A stretch of 64,000 nt of DNA from Dongshaea marina. Its GTDB lineage: Bacteria > Pseudomonadota > Gammaproteobacteria > Enterobacterales > Aeromonadaceae. This document shows positions 1 through 8,905 of the stretch, piece after piece. The stretch is taken from contig NZ_CP028897.1 in the NCBI RefSeq assembly GCF_003072645.1, positions 3,113,658 to 3,177,657 on the forward strand. The letters are read 5' to 3'. The position numbers were made by a program, and so were the translations under genes. The notes beneath the pieces were generated by a model. It saw nothing but the letters and a program-made list of their open reading frames with translations. It was not told the DNA's origin and did not search any database. Numbering within the stretch: the stretch's first letter is position 1; each line of letters opens with the position of its first letter.

Positions 1-21
1 CATCAAGTCATGCCGAGAAAA

Positions 22-318
22 CTAGCCTGTACGGTTCCAAACCGATAGTTTGATACTAATTTTTGCATTTTCAGGAAGTGTACCATTTGTCAATATATGA
101 ATATCCCCGGCATTATTCGCCTCACACAAACGCTCATAAAGCTTGGATATCTCGTCACGATCGCCATCATGAAACTGAAATGCGACATCAGCTGACTCAT
201 GCTCAGGTAACAGGGCAAAATTAAACTGCTCATCAATCAAAATGTAGTGATAACTCTGGTGAGCTATCTTAGCTACAGCGTTTATAGAGTAATGGGTTGT
301 TGTTTTGCTGGTTAACAT
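22..318 (-). CDS. Hypothetical protein, 98 aa
   Basis: Small soluble protein of unknown function, with no signal peptide, membrane segment or recognisable catalytic motif. It is mixed polar and acidic, with a cluster of Asp/Glu/His around residues 45-60. The ATG is preceded by a purine-rich ribosome site (GAGGGATAGG). It lies 20 bases downstream of another small minus-strand gene, so the two are probably co-transcribed. I do not recognise the family. The reading frame is clean and the ribosome site is good, so it is probably a real gene. Confidence 0.55.
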   Translation of the reverse strand: MLTSKTTTHYSINAVAKIAHQSYHYILIDEQFNFALLPEHESADVAFQFHDGDRDEISKLYERLCEANNAGDIHILTNGTLPENAKISIKLSVWNRTG

Positions 319-338
319 ACCCTATCCCTCAATGTGGC

Positions 339-623
339 TTACTGTTCGCTCAAGACATGCTGACGTAGCTCAGTAACTTTTGCCATGAAAAACTGCTGCG
401 CATCATCCCGGGTATAGGCTTCGGAGACCTGGCGCACCCCATCAATAGAGAAAGGTGCACTTTGAACATACCCCTTGCGCTTCTGACATACTCCGGAAGC
501 AAGCTGCACTTCACGATCCAGCACGATCACATGAAAACGAGCCGGACGACTTATCTCCAGGAAGTCAGCGACCTCGACAAGTGCCAGACCATCCATCTCA
601 TCATGAATAACCAGTTTGGGCAT
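339..623 (-). CDS. Hypothetical protein, 94 aa
   Basis: Small protein of unknown function beginning MPKLVIHDEMDGLALVEV. I chose the internal ATG because it has AAGGAG six bases upstream; an in-frame start at 656 would add 11 residues without a better ribosome site. There are no membrane segments. It shares a probable two-gene operon with the 98-aa gene just downstream. The paired small-protein arrangement resembles a toxin-antitoxin module in size only; no motif supports that reading, so it is left unassigned. Confidence 0.5.
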   Translation of the reverse strand: MPKLVIHDEMDGLALVEVADFLEISRPARFHVIVLDREVQLASGVCQKRKGYVQSAPFSIDGVRQVSEAYTRDDAQQFFMAKVTELRQHVLSEQ

Positions 624-897
624 GCCATTCTCCTTGTGTTTTACATCCAGGTACAACAGATTTAGAGAGTGTCTGCGACAATCTATCAGCTCAATGACAA
701 TGATGCAATTTTAAACAGAATTTCTAATTTTGGCCCTATATTCTTCTTTACTCTTATGGGCCAGATTAAATGTTGTTTGAAGCGATAAAGTCAAACCCAG
801 CAAATAAATTAATTCCTGTAAAAACGAGATATCTTTTGCGAGTTACCATCAATTACCCGACTAAAACAGACAAAATAAGCGTAAATCAGCCCTCCTA

Positions 898-1248
898 TCA
901 CAGCACCAACAAAGCCTCCCCAAGAAATAACCAGGGATGAGTCACCGAGCCCCAATAGTCAAAAGCCAAATCAAGTCGATAGCAAACCAGATTGCATAAG
1001 CTAAATACAATCAAACTCACCAGCAATACCAGGGGAAAAACCCAGCCTTTCGCGCCTTTATCCAGCCCAAGAATAATGATCCCGCCACCCAGCACGGCTC
1101 CCATTGCCAGAGCGCAGGTTAGACTCCACAGCAGAGTCTGAGCCGGGTGTCCGGGAAAAAGATACAACCCATAGATCCCCCAAAGCACTATCTCTCCCAT
1201 GACTGAGAGCAGCAGCGCAAAACCGATTATTTTTCTATGAGATCCCAT
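898..1248 (-). CDS. Hypothetical small membrane protein, probably frameshifted at its 3' end
   Basis: Encodes 116 aa with about three strongly hydrophobic segments (near residues 8-30, 38-62 and 67-90). The TGA at 898 looks premature. Adding one base in the C run at 918-921 (or the G run at 934-936), plus-strand bases, moves translation into a frame that supplies another hydrophobic segment (GFVGAVIGGLIYAYFV) and ends at 809, giving about 146 aa with a fourth membrane helix. No family is recognised. There is a GAGGA-type ribosome site before the ATG. It lies downstream of amtB on the same strand but beyond a terminator, so it is probably separate. Confidence 0.55.
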   Translation of the reverse strand: MGSHRKIIGFALLLSVMGEIVLWGIYGLYLFPGHPAQTLLWSLTCALAMGAVLGGGIIILGLDKGAKGWVFPLVLLVSLIVFSLCNLVCYRLDLAFDYWGSVTHPWLFLGEALLVL

Positions 1249-1625
1249 CCTGTCCTCCTCACTATGTGAGCTGGTTTCATTGATAAGTGAGGTTAAAGCT
1301 TCCAGCTAATGGAAGGTCAAGGGGTGTATTCCAAGGGGTGTGGCTAGCGGTGAAACAGGAACAGAGACTGGGTGCTGACAATAAAAAAGCCCCCAACGCA
1401 TTGGAGGCTCTTATTGAATCCTTACCAGGGCATTTTTAGTTTAATCCGGGTAGTTATTCGTAACCCTCAAGTTCAAGTGCTGCTTTGAGCTTTGTTAAGC
1501 TGACCTTCTGCAGCAAGGCTGCTGCAGTAGAGCAACATGGATGTGGCTTGCGAGTCAGCGATCAAAGTCAAAGCTGCTTTCATGAGGTGAACCGGTTTAT
1601 CCGGAAACGCTCCAGGTAAAGCTAT
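1249..1625. other. Intergenic region, no gene seen
   Basis: 377 bases without a credible reading frame. It holds the terminator-like hairpin at 1382-1410 and a perfect 8-bp inverted repeat at 1508-1527 (CTGCAGCA, four bases, TGCTGCAG). Nothing else is recognised. Confidence 0.5.
1382..1410 (-). terminator. Rho-independent terminator downstream of amtB
   Basis: On the minus strand AGCCTCCAA and TTGGGGGCT form a 9-bp stem with one weak pair and a four-base loop, followed at once by a run of six T. It is placed and oriented to end the amtB transcript. Confidence 0.7.
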
Positions 1626-2903
1626 TTATTCGACCCGCTCACCATGCTCGGCAATATCCAATCCGCGGCGCTCGGTCTCGTCATCGACTCGAAGATTCAC
1701 AGCCAGGCCAATAATCTTGAGCAGGATATAGCTGGCAACCGTGGCGTAGACGACGGTGACCACAACCCCCAGAGCCTGTAGCCCAAGCTGAGCCCAGTTC
1801 CCCTCGATCACACCGGCTGTCCCGCCAATGGCCGATGAGGCAAAGACCCCGGTGAGCAGGGCACCGACGATTCCACCAATACCATGGATCCCAAAACAAT
1901 CCAGGGAATCATCATATCCCAGCTTTGTCTTGAGAACCGCGGTCGCCCAATAGCAGATCACCCCGGCCAGTAAGCCGATACCAATCGCGGCTCCGGTTGT
2001 CACAAATCCCGCGGCGGGTGTGATCGCAACCAATCCGGCAATGGCACCGGAAACAGTTCCCAGCACAGAGGGCTTACGAGTGATACTCCACTCAGCAAAC
2101 ATCCATGCCAGGGCTCCGGAGGCGGCTGCCAGTTGAGTCGTCAGCATTGCCATCCCCGCTCCCTGTCCTGCGCCAAGGGCAGAGCCTGCATTGAAGCCGA
2201 ACCAACCCACCCAGAGCATGGCCCCGCCAACCAGGGTCAGGGTCAGGTTGTGGTTAGCACTCTGATCGCAGCCCTCCTGGCGACGCTTACCAACAACCAT
2301 GGCCGCGACCAGGCCGGATACACCGGCATTAATATGCACCACGGTACCGCCGGCAAAATCAAGGATCCCCTTGTTCATTAGCCAGCCATCACTCCCCCAG
2401 ACCCAGTGGCAGATGGGAGCATAGACCAGCAGGAGCCAGAGGGCGATAAAGACCAATAGGGCCGAAAATTTCATCCGCTCCGCCACAGCACCTGTGATGA
2501 TCGCAGCTGAAATCACCGCAAAGGTCATTTGGAAAAACACAAAGGCACTGGTGGGAATAGTGCCGGTTAAACTGGTAGTGGTCACCTTATTGAGCAGGAG
2601 ATCACTCAGGCCACCAATAAAGCCGTTACCGGTGGAAAAGGCCAGGGTATAGCCTGCGACTGCCCACAGCAGTGAAACCAGGCAGCAGATCGCAAAACAT
2701 TGTAGCTTGATCGACAACACATTCTTCTTACGAACCATGCCGCCATAGAAAAGAGCCAGGCCCGGGATACTCATAAACAGAACCCACATTCCGGAGCTCA
2801 GTACCCAGGCCGTGTCTCCGGTGTCCAACCCGGCCGGTGCCGCCAGCGCCGGGAGACTCAAGCAACTAACCGCCGGAAATAACATCCATAGCTTCCATTT
2901 CAT
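1626..2903 (-). CDS. amtB: Ammonium transporter AmtB
   Basis: Inner-membrane ammonium channel of the Amt/Mep/Rh family, about 425 aa, the usual length. It has an N-terminal signal peptide ending near SLPALAA and then 11 predicted membrane segments. Family landmarks are GAVAERMKF, HINAGVSGL, GFNAGSALGAG and the C-terminal DCFGIHGIGGIVGALL block with the pore histidines. I start at the second ATG (MKWKLW) because AGGAG lies seven bases before it; an ATG six codons upstream has no such site. Unusually, no glnK (PII) gene is adjacent: the upstream neighbour is ulaR. A sigma-54 promoter and an NtrC dyad lie upstream, so expression should rise under nitrogen limitation. Confidence 0.96.
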   Translation of the reverse strand: MKWKLWMLFPAVSCLSLPALAAPAGLDTGDTAWVLSSGMWVLFMSIPGLALFYGGMVRKKNVLSIKLQCFAICCLVSLLWAVAGYTLAFSTGNGFIGGLSDLLLNKVTTTSLTGTIPTSAFVFFQMTFAVISAAIITGAVAERMKFSALLVFIALWLLLVYAPICHWVWGSDGWLMNKGILDFAGGTVVHINAGVSGLVAAMVVGKRRQEGCDQSANHNLTLTLVGGAMLWVGWFGFNAGSALGAGQGAGMAMLTTQLAAASGALAWMFAEWSITRKPSVLGTVSGAIAGLVAITPAAGFVTTGAAIGIGLLAGVICYWATAVLKTKLGYDDSLDCFGIHGIGGIVGALLTGVFASSAIGGTAGVIEGNWAQLGLQALGVVVTVVYATVASYILLKIIGLAVNLRVDDETERRGLDIAEHGERVE

Positions 2904-2957
2904 CGCCACTCTCCTATCCATTCTCTGTCACTGAATATTTATAATTTGTGCAGAGTC

Positions 2958-2975
2958 AAACAAGAGACGTGCCAA
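2958..2975 (-). promoter_or_regulatory. Sigma-54 (RpoN) promoter of amtB
   Basis: On the minus strand the sequence TTGGCACG, four bases, then TTGTT matches the -24/-12 consensus (TGGCACG-N4-TTGCW), with both the GG and TTG elements intact. It lies 55 bases before the chosen amtB start. Confidence 0.8.
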
Positions 2976-3080
2976 CTATTATTTAGTGTTATATATCAAT
3001 TAATTAAGACGATTTTTGACGCTATTTTAGTTTTTAATCAGACCTGAATGCACCACTTAGAACAAAAAAGAGGCTATTTC

Positions 3081-3095
3081 GCACCGAGATGGTGC
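3081..3095 (-). promoter_or_regulatory. NtrC-type enhancer site for amtB
   Basis: Perfect dyad GCACC-N5-GGTGC, the core of the NtrC consensus, about 120 bases upstream of the sigma-54 promoter, a normal enhancer distance. A second half-site (TGCACCA) lies near 3049-3055. The site ends just past the ulaR stop codon, so it belongs to amtB and not to the ula genes. Confidence 0.72.
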
Positions 3096-3098
3096 ATG

Positions 3099-3854
3099 CT
3101 ACACCAAGATGACCTCTGTCCCCTGCTCCCTGAGCTCCCGGATGATCTTGGGATCGGCCTCTGAGCCTGTGATCAAAACATCGATACGTTGTGCATGACA
3201 AAATAGCATCCCGGCACGTTGACCAATTTTATTGCTGTCGGTCAAAACCACAAGCTTGCCCACATGATCCAGCATTTTCTGCTCTGCCATGGCTGTGAGC
3301 ATATCCATCTTATACAGACCATCGACCGTTAATCCCTTGCCACTGGTAAACATCCAGTGGCCGGCATACAGGGAGGAGATCTCATCCTGAGGAGCCAAAG
3401 TGATTGATTGGCTCTTATTGTACTGACCACCAATGATCACCACCCCATCGTGCTCCTGCTCTATCAGGTAATTGGCAAGGGGAAAATAGTTAGTGATCAC
3501 CTGAACATCCTGACCGCATAGCTCCTGACCGAGCAAAAACGCGGTAGAGCCACAATTGATTACGGCACTTTCTCCCGGAGAGATCAGAGATGCTGCAGCC
3601 TGGGCAATTCGAACCTTTTCATCATGGTTGGATGCAAGATGAATATTAAACGGGGACCAAAAGCTCTTCTTTTGCGGAAGGGATTCGGCGCCATTACGAA
3701 CTTTACGTAACCTCCCGGACTCACTGAGTTTCGTGATATCCCGGCGCGCCGTTGCCGGAGAGATCTCAAAGGCTTCGATGAGATCGGCAATTGTCAGATA
3801 ACGCTTTTGCTGTAGCAGCTCAAGTATTGTGCTATGCCGCTGGGCTTCTGTCAT
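3099..3854 (-). CDS. ulaR: DeoR-family repressor UlaR of the L-ascorbate regulon
   Basis: 251 aa, the same length as E. coli UlaR and closely similar throughout. The N-terminal DeoR winged helix-turn-helix (residues ~5-58, with [10 protein letters not shown]) is followed by the sugar-phosphate sensor domain ([44 protein letters not shown]). UlaR represses ula genes and is released by L-ascorbate 6-phosphate. Here it is the last gene of a minus-strand group ulaG-ulaE-ulaR, 147 bases after ulaE, rather than unlinked upstream of ulaG as in E. coli. It starts at the only ATG matching the family N-terminus (MTEAQRH). Confidence 0.93.
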   Translation of the reverse strand: MTEAQRHSTILELLQQKRYLTIADLIEAFEISPATARRDITKLSESGRLRKVRNGAESLPQKKSFWSPFNIHLASNHDEKVRIAQAAASLISPGESAVINCGSTAFLLGQELCGQDVQVITNYFPLANYLIEQEHDGVVIIGGQYNKSQSITLAPQDEISSLYAGHWMFTSGKGLTVDGLYKMDMLTAMAEQKMLDHVGKLVVLTDSNKIGQRAGMLFCHAQRIDVLITGSEADPKIIRELREQGTEVILV

Positions 3855-4001
3855 AGCAGTTCCATTTTTTGATTATTTATGACTAGTATTGATTTTATAA
3901 CTTCACTCCCGTGATTTAAACCCATTCGATAATCTTCAAGGGGCTGAGCCGCTCTGAGTAGTTAAACTTTGAAATGGCTCTCAATCATCCCCCTTCGATG
4001 A

Positions 4002-4874
4002 CTATAGAAGTTGCATTCCCGCTTTATGAGCAGCCTCGGCCAACCGGGCTCTGGCGAGTCGAATATTCTGGGCCCACTGCTCATCCCGGGCCCACATCTC
4101 GATCACCATGGGAGCTGCGTACTCCATGCTAAGTAAAGTTTTAAAAATGGATTCAAAATCAACATCCCCCTCCCCGATCACCAGATCCCGGAACTGCCCC
4201 TGGTGATCAGGTGTCACTCTCAGCGTGTCTTTGAGATGGAGCTGAACAATATGCTCACAGCTGAGCTTGAGCTCGGTACAGGTATCGTAATTCCAGCCAC
4301 TAATATTGCCTACATCCGGATACGCCATGAAATAAGGAGATGGGAGCTCATTTTTCAGGATCTCAAATTTACTCAAGGAGTTGAGATAGGGAGTATCCAT
4401 GATCTCAACGCCCAGCATCACACCGGCGCGCTCCGCCATTTTCGCAGCGCTCCTCATCCCCTCAATAAAACGGCAATGGCTTTCGGGAGTTTGTGTCTCA
4501 TAGTAAACGTCATACCCGGCAAGCTGGACGCAACGCACCCCCAGTTTATAGGCGAGATTGATCGCCTTTTGCATCATCACAAAAGCCTGCTGTCGAACCG
4601 ACGCATCTTTTGAACCAAACGGGAATCTGCGGTGAGCACTCAGGCACATGGAGTGAAGGGGAATGGCATGTTTCTCACACAGACGGCGCAGGGCGTAGAT
4701 CTTCTCATCACTCCAATCCAGGCGCTGACGTCGCTCATCTGATTCATCTACTGATATTTCAACAAAATCAAAACCAAACTCTTTGGCTGTCAGGAGCTTC
4801 TCCTCCCAGGATAGTTCAGCGGGCATCGCTTTCTCATACAGCCCCAGGCGAAAAGAGTTATCAAAACTATGCAT
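4002..4874 (-). CDS. ulaE: L-ribulose/L-xylulose-5-phosphate 3-epimerase UlaE
   Basis: About 290 aa TIM-barrel protein of the UlaE/SgaU family. It converts L-xylulose 5-phosphate to L-ribulose 5-phosphate, the step between UlaD and UlaF in ascorbate breakdown. Family landmarks are LGLYEKAMPAELSWEE, FDFVEISVDESDERRQRLDW, MCLSAHRRFPFGS, CVQLAGYDVYYE and the metal-site segments EIMDTPYLNS, HLKDT and EMWARDE. I start at the ATG 12 bases inside the longest frame because GAGGT precedes it by six bases. It lies 168 bases downstream of ulaG on the same strand. Complete and apparently functional. Confidence 0.92.
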   Translation of the reverse strand: MHSFDNSFRLGLYEKAMPAELSWEEKLLTAKEFGFDFVEISVDESDERRQRLDWSDEKIYALRRLCEKHAIPLHSMCLSAHRRFPFGSKDASVRQQAFVMMQKAINLAYKLGVRCVQLAGYDVYYETQTPESHCRFIEGMRSAAKMAERAGVMLGVEIMDTPYLNSLSKFEILKNELPSPYFMAYPDVGNISGWNYDTCTELKLSCEHIVQLHLKDTLRVTPDHQGQFRDLVIGEGDVDFESIFKTLLSMEYAAPMVIEMWARDEQWAQNIRLARARLAEAAHKAGMQLL

Positions 4875-5042
4875 TGCACACCTCATGGAAAAGTTCAGCT
4901 CCTCCCTGGCTGCCGGGCAGACGATGAGGAGCTTTGTTGAGCGGCTAAATCATCGGCCCCCTCTTACCTGGGGCTCGCTATCACAGGGCAATGAAGCGAC
5001 TCAAATCTGCCGGCATGGAGAAATAAATATCCGCCCAGGACC

Positions 5043-6109
5043 CTACAAAAATGATTTGTAAGGCAGCTCGGGATCATCAATGAAAATGTCATCAAAACCT
5101 CGAGGGTGCTGGTAGTAACGCTTATCTTGATCGGTCGGGAAGGTGTACTTGCCTCCGACCTGCCAGAAGAAGGGGCTGAATCCATAATTCAGGCGATCTT
5201 TTTTCATCTTCCACAGAACCTCGATCTCACGGGGATCATTTTGGAAGTTTGCCCAGATATCATGGTGAAACGGCACCACCACCTGAGCATCCAGCGACTC
5301 CCCGGCCCTTAATATATCGGAAGCGGTCATCTTGTCGGTCACGCCACGGGGGTTTTCTCCATAGGAGAGCAACGCCACATCAATCTGATGATCATTACCA
5401 TGCTTGGCGTAGTAGTTTGAGTAGTGCGAATCTCCGGAGTGATAGAGATTCCCGCCTGTGGTCTCAATCAGATAGTTGACGGCGCGATCATCCATACCAT
5501 CAAGAATCGATTTGTCATGAGAGCTCACTCCTTCCGGCAGGGTCACCAGAGCGGTGCGATCAAATGCATCCAACACCTTGATGGTCACATCTCCTACCGG
5601 GATCTCATCTCCAACCTGCGCCACGATACAACGATCGGCAGGAACTCCCCACCCGGTCCACAATTCGACACATGCCTTAGGCCCGATAAACTTTACCCGC
5701 TCATCGCAGTTGTAGAGAACGGCTGCGGCGACGTTGATATCGATATGATCCGCGTGGTCATGGGTTGCCAGTACGGCATCGATTTTTTTTATGCCGAAGG
5801 GATCCAGGACGAAGGGGGAAGTTCTAAGGTTCGGCTGAAGGTTACGAACTCCCCCATCCGCATCATCTGATGCTGATTTTTCATGTTCGGATTGGCCCGG
5901 GTTTTCTTGCCGGTGCCACACCAAAAATCGATGCACAGGTTGGTGTCTCCCTCTGACTTCACCCAGATCCCGGTACAACCAAGCCACCACATGGCAAATG
6001 TTCCGGGCTTCACCTCCTCCTGCTCTATCTCTTCATTCAGCCAGGTTCCCCACTCAGGGAAGGTATTCAAAATCCATGACTCCCGGGTAATCTCATCAAC
6101 CTTGCTCAT
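5043..6109 (-). pseudogene. ulaG: L-ascorbate-6-phosphate lactonase UlaG, split by a one-base frameshift
   Basis: Metallo-beta-lactamase-fold lactonase opening L-ascorbate 6-phosphate to 3-keto-L-gulonate 6-phosphate in the cytoplasm. The first ~86 residues ([20 protein letters not shown] to HQMMRMG) and the remainder ([23 protein letters not shown] metal motif, [24 protein letters not shown]) match UlaG end to end but lie in two frames. One extra base in the C5 run at plus-strand 5851-5855 joins them into a full-length (~355 aa) protein with an intact metal site. The start has a GAGGG ribosome site. Every other ula gene is intact, so an assembly deletion is more likely than gene loss. Confidence 0.9.
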
Positions 6110-6228
6110 CTGAATCCCTCTTGCTTCTTTGCCGATTGCAACACTGTCATCCTGCGCTGGCAGGCAATGACAACAAATGATGTGAACCAACTATAACAAT
6201 CACAATAATGATTGAAAATGATTAAAGG

Positions 6229-6242
6229 TGACTTTTTGTGAT
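6229..6242. promoter_or_regulatory. Candidate UlaR operator 1
   Basis: TGACTTTTTGTGAT, matched in 13 of 14 bases by a second copy 199 bases away at 6428. It lies on the ulaG side. Assigned by position and repetition; the E. coli operator was not compared base by base. Confidence 0.45.
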
Positions 6243-6367
6243 CCAGTTAAACATTTGAACGATCAAAAACTTCGAATGAACTGCAGTAGCCCTTGCACCC
6301 CCTTACCGCCGAAAGAACAGGGGATACCCCCTATAAATGGGAATAAATAAGGCCTAAACCCTCATAA

Positions 6368-6381
6368 TTGATCTTGATCAA
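6368..6381. promoter_or_regulatory. FNR box upstream of ulaA
   Basis: TTGATCTTGATCAA is a perfect match to the FNR consensus TTGAT-N4-ATCAA. It lies about 180 bases before the ulaA start and suggests oxygen-responsive control of ascorbate uptake. Confidence 0.65.
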
Positions 6382-6398
6382 AACAGATACGAAATCAA

Positions 6399-6414
6399 TG
6401 AGAGCATTCTCACA
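6399..6414. promoter_or_regulatory. CRP-type site upstream of ulaA
   Basis: TGAGA-N6-TCACA, one mismatch from the CRP consensus TGTGA-N6-TCACA, just before candidate operator 2. Catabolite control is expected for a PTS sugar-acid operon. Confidence 0.55.
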
Positions 6415-6427
6415 TAATGTCAAATAA

Positions 6428-6441
6428 TGACTTTTTATGAT
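6428..6441. promoter_or_regulatory. Candidate UlaR operator 2
   Basis: TGACTTTTTATGAT, the second copy of the repeat seen at 6229. The copies are 199 bases apart in the same orientation, about 19 helical turns, which would put them on the same face for looping. Confidence 0.45.
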
Positions 6442-6560
6442 TACTTTTAGTTGCTAGGTTGTTTGAGCTGATGGCAGACAAGCGTAAAGGCAAGAAACGA
6501 GAACAACGAAAATACAGGATACCCGGCAAGCTGGATTGCAGTTATTGATGGAGCATCATT

Positions 6561-8324
6561 ATGCAGACCCTATACGACATATTTTATATCTTTTATAGCC
6601 AGATCATGACCAAGGCTCCCTTGCTTTTGGGGCTAGTGACTTGTATCGGTTACATCTTACTTAGACGTGACGTGACGACCGTCATTAAGGGCACCATCAA
6701 AACAATCGTTGGATTCATGCTGGTCCAGGTTGGAGCAAGCACTCTGGTCGCTGGCTTCAAACCTGTGATAGAAAAACTAGCTGAATACCATCACATCGTT
6801 GGCTCGGTGATCGACCCCTACACCACGATGATGGCAACGATGGAGACCATGGGGCAGGACTACTCCTGGGTTGGCTATGCCGTACTGCTGGGGCTGGCGC
6901 TGAATATACTACTTGTTGTTTTTCGTCGTATTACCGGGATCCGCACCATAATGCTCACCGGACACATCATGTTCCAACAAGCAGGCCTGATCGCTGTTTT
7001 CTATTTCATTATGGGAGCATCCATGTGGGAAACCGTGATCTGCTCAGCCATCTTAATGGCTCTGTACTGGGGAATCGCCTCCAATATTATGTTCAAGCCC
7101 ACAGAAGAGGTGACGGGCGGAGCTGGCTTTTCTATTGGGCACCAACAACAAGTTGCCTCTTGGATCGCGACAAAAGTAGCTCCCAAGCTTGGAAACAAAG
7201 AGGAGAGTGTCGATAACCTGAACCTTCCGAAATGGCTTAATATTTTCCACGACAGCATCTCGGCGACGGCCATTGTGATGACTCTCTTCTTTGGCATCAT
7301 TCTTCTCTCTTTCGGCCTGGATAATTTGCAGGCGATGGCAGGAAATACTGCATGGCCCATCTACATCCTTGAAACGGGTTTAAAGTTTGCGGTTGCTATT
7401 CAGGTCATTGTCGCCGGGGTTCGCATGTTTGTTGCTGAGCTCTCGGAGGCTTTTAAAGGGATCTCAGAGCGAGTCATTCCGAATGCGGTACTGGCCATCG
7501 ACTGTGCCGCAATCTATGCCTATTCACCCAATGCCATGGTCTTTGGCTTCATGTGGGGAGCCATTGGCCAGTTTGTCGCAGTCCTTGCCCTGCTGGGTTT
7601 TGGCTCACCGATCATGATTATTCCCGGCTTCATTCCTATGTTCTTCTCTAACGCAACCATAGGTGTGTTTGCTAACCACTTCGGAGGCTGGAGAGCGGTC
7701 ATGAAGATCTGCTTTGTGATGGGGATTATTGAGGTAACCGGATCAGCCTGGGCGATTCACTTGTTGGCCGAGCAGGGAACTCAGTTTAATGCCTGGATGG
7801 GAATGGCGGACTGGGCTCTGGTGTTCCCGCCTATCATGCAGGGTCTGTCCTTCTCATCCATGTTCTTCTTTGTGATCTTGGCTGGTGCCGGCGTCTATAT
7901 GTACTTTGCTTCAAAGACATTGCGGGCCGAGGAAGACCAGGCCAAAACAAGCCGAGAACAACTCAACACAGCGCAAGATCTATCCCACTGTGGGACTGAA
8001 GAATCCGTGCAGATACAGAGCTCTGCCCGGGCCGTGCGCATTCTGGCGGTGTGTGGAAATGGTCAGGGATCATCGATGATGATGAAGATGAAGATTGGCA
8101 AATACCTTGAAAAGAAGGGGATCCCCCATGCCATGGATTCCTGCGCCGTATCCGACTACAAGTCCAAGCTGGCAAGCACTGACATCATCGTCTCCTCCAA
8201 GCATCTTTCCGGCGAAATGGATCCCGGACAGGGCAAGTTTGTGCTGGGCGTACAGAACATGCTTAACCCCAACTCTTTTGGAGATGAGCTGCTGCAGATC
8301 ATCCACAACAATTTTGCGAAATGA
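6561..8324 (+). CDS. ulaA: Ascorbate PTS permease, fused EIIC-EIIB (UlaA-UlaB)
   Basis: 587 aa. Residues ~1-455 are the polytopic UlaA (EIIC) transporter that takes up L-ascorbate. After a charged linker, residues ~491-587 are a complete UlaB (EIIB) domain, [19 protein letters not shown], with phosphocysteine at about residue 497. In E. coli these are separate proteins; here the two run as one frame with no stop. It transports ascorbate and, with UlaC, phosphorylates it to L-ascorbate 6-phosphate. First gene of the plus-strand ula operon, behind the shared control region. The start ATG is followed by a hydrophobic N-terminus typical of UlaA. Confidence 0.94.
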   Translation: MQTLYDIFYIFYSQIMTKAPLLLGLVTCIGYILLRRDVTTVIKGTIKTIVGFMLVQVGASTLVAGFKPVIEKLAEYHHIVGSVIDPYTTMMATMETMGQDYSWVGYAVLLGLALNILLVVFRRITGIRTIMLTGHIMFQQAGLIAVFYFIMGASMWETVICSAILMALYWGIASNIMFKPTEEVTGGAGFSIGHQQQVASWIATKVAPKLGNKEESVDNLNLPKWLNIFHDSISATAIVMTLFFGIILLSFGLDNLQAMAGNTAWPIYILETGLKFAVAIQVIVAGVRMFVAELSEAFKGISERVIPNAVLAIDCAAIYAYSPNAMVFGFMWGAIGQFVAVLALLGFGSPIMIIPGFIPMFFSNATIGVFANHFGGWRAVMKICFVMGIIEVTGSAWAIHLLAEQGTQFNAWMGMADWALVFPPIMQGLSFSSMFFFVILAGAGVYMYFASKTLRAEEDQAKTSREQLNTAQDLSHCGTEESVQIQSSARAVRILAVCGNGQGSSMMMKMKIGKYLEKKGIPHAMDSCAVSDYKSKLASTDIIVSSKHLSGEMDPGQGKFVLGVQNMLNPNSFGDELLQIIHNNFAK

Positions 8325-8384
8325 TTCTGAAACGATAACTAAAGCCACTTCTGCTCACGGTAAGTGGCCCGCATGGAGCTGATT

Positions 8385-8861
8385 ATGAACTTCAAACAAT
8401 CTCTTATCGATAACCGCTCAATCAAACTACAGACAACGGCAACCGACTGGAAAGATGCTATCAAACAGGGCACCGATATGTTGATCGCATCCGGCGCTGT
8501 TGAGCCCTCTTATCCTGAAGCCATCATCCGCAGTATCGAGCAGATGGGCCCCTATATCGTCATTGCCCCCGGGTTGGCGATGCCCCACGCCCGCCCGGAA
8601 GATGGAGTCAATCGCACGGCATTCGCTTTGGTAACCCTCAATGATCCCGTCCATTTCGAGGGGGAAGATGAGCCGGTTGACGTTCTGATCACCCTGGCTG
8701 GCAGCTCTTCGGATGAGCATATGCAGGGGCTGATGGAGGTCACCCAGGTGCTGGATGATGAGGAAAGTGACAGCGGGGTGGATCTGGACAAACTACGCAA
8801 TTGCCGCTGCGCAGAGGATGTGTACGCGGTCATAGAGCAGGCATTGGCCGAAACGGTATAG
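8385..8861 (+). CDS. ulaC: Ascorbate PTS EIIA component UlaC
   Basis: 158 aa EIIA of the mannitol/fructose-type fold. It receives phosphate from HPr and passes it to the EIIB domain of the upstream fusion. The phosphorylated histidine is His68 in GLAMPHARPEDG, the same position as in E. coli UlaC. I start at the ATG giving MNFKQSLIDN because GGAG lies seven bases upstream; a GTG seven codons earlier has no ribosome site. The C-terminal half has a short acidic insert (DDEESDSGVD) relative to E. coli. It follows ulaA by 60 bases. Confidence 0.92.
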   Translation: MNFKQSLIDNRSIKLQTTATDWKDAIKQGTDMLIASGAVEPSYPEAIIRSIEQMGPYIVIAPGLAMPHARPEDGVNRTAFALVTLNDPVHFEGEDEPVDVLITLAGSSSDEHMQGLMEVTQVLDDEESDSGVDLDKLRNCRCAEDVYAVIEQALAETV

Positions 8862-8905
8862 GCGATACAAATTCACCAACCTAGGGATACCAAAGGAGGA
8901 GTGCT

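Larger units (their letters stand above)
6110..6560. promoter_or_regulatory. Shared ulaG/ulaA control region
   Basis: 451 bases between the divergent ulaG and ulaA genes, AT-rich, holding an FNR-type box, a CRP-type site and two near-identical repeats that are candidate UlaR operators (listed separately). No reading frame of its own was found. In E. coli the equivalent region carries several UlaR operators and is repressed by looping; the layout here suggests the same logic. Confidence 0.7.

Noticed and set aside
339-623. Toxin-antitoxin reading of the two small genes at 22-623
   Set aside because: Only size and pairing fit; neither protein shows a known toxin fold or antitoxin DNA-binding motif.
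1440-1625. Third copy of the MITE-like element after amtB
   Set aside because: Shares only short words such as GCAAGGC and GTAGAGCAAC with the two real copies and lacks both terminal repeats.
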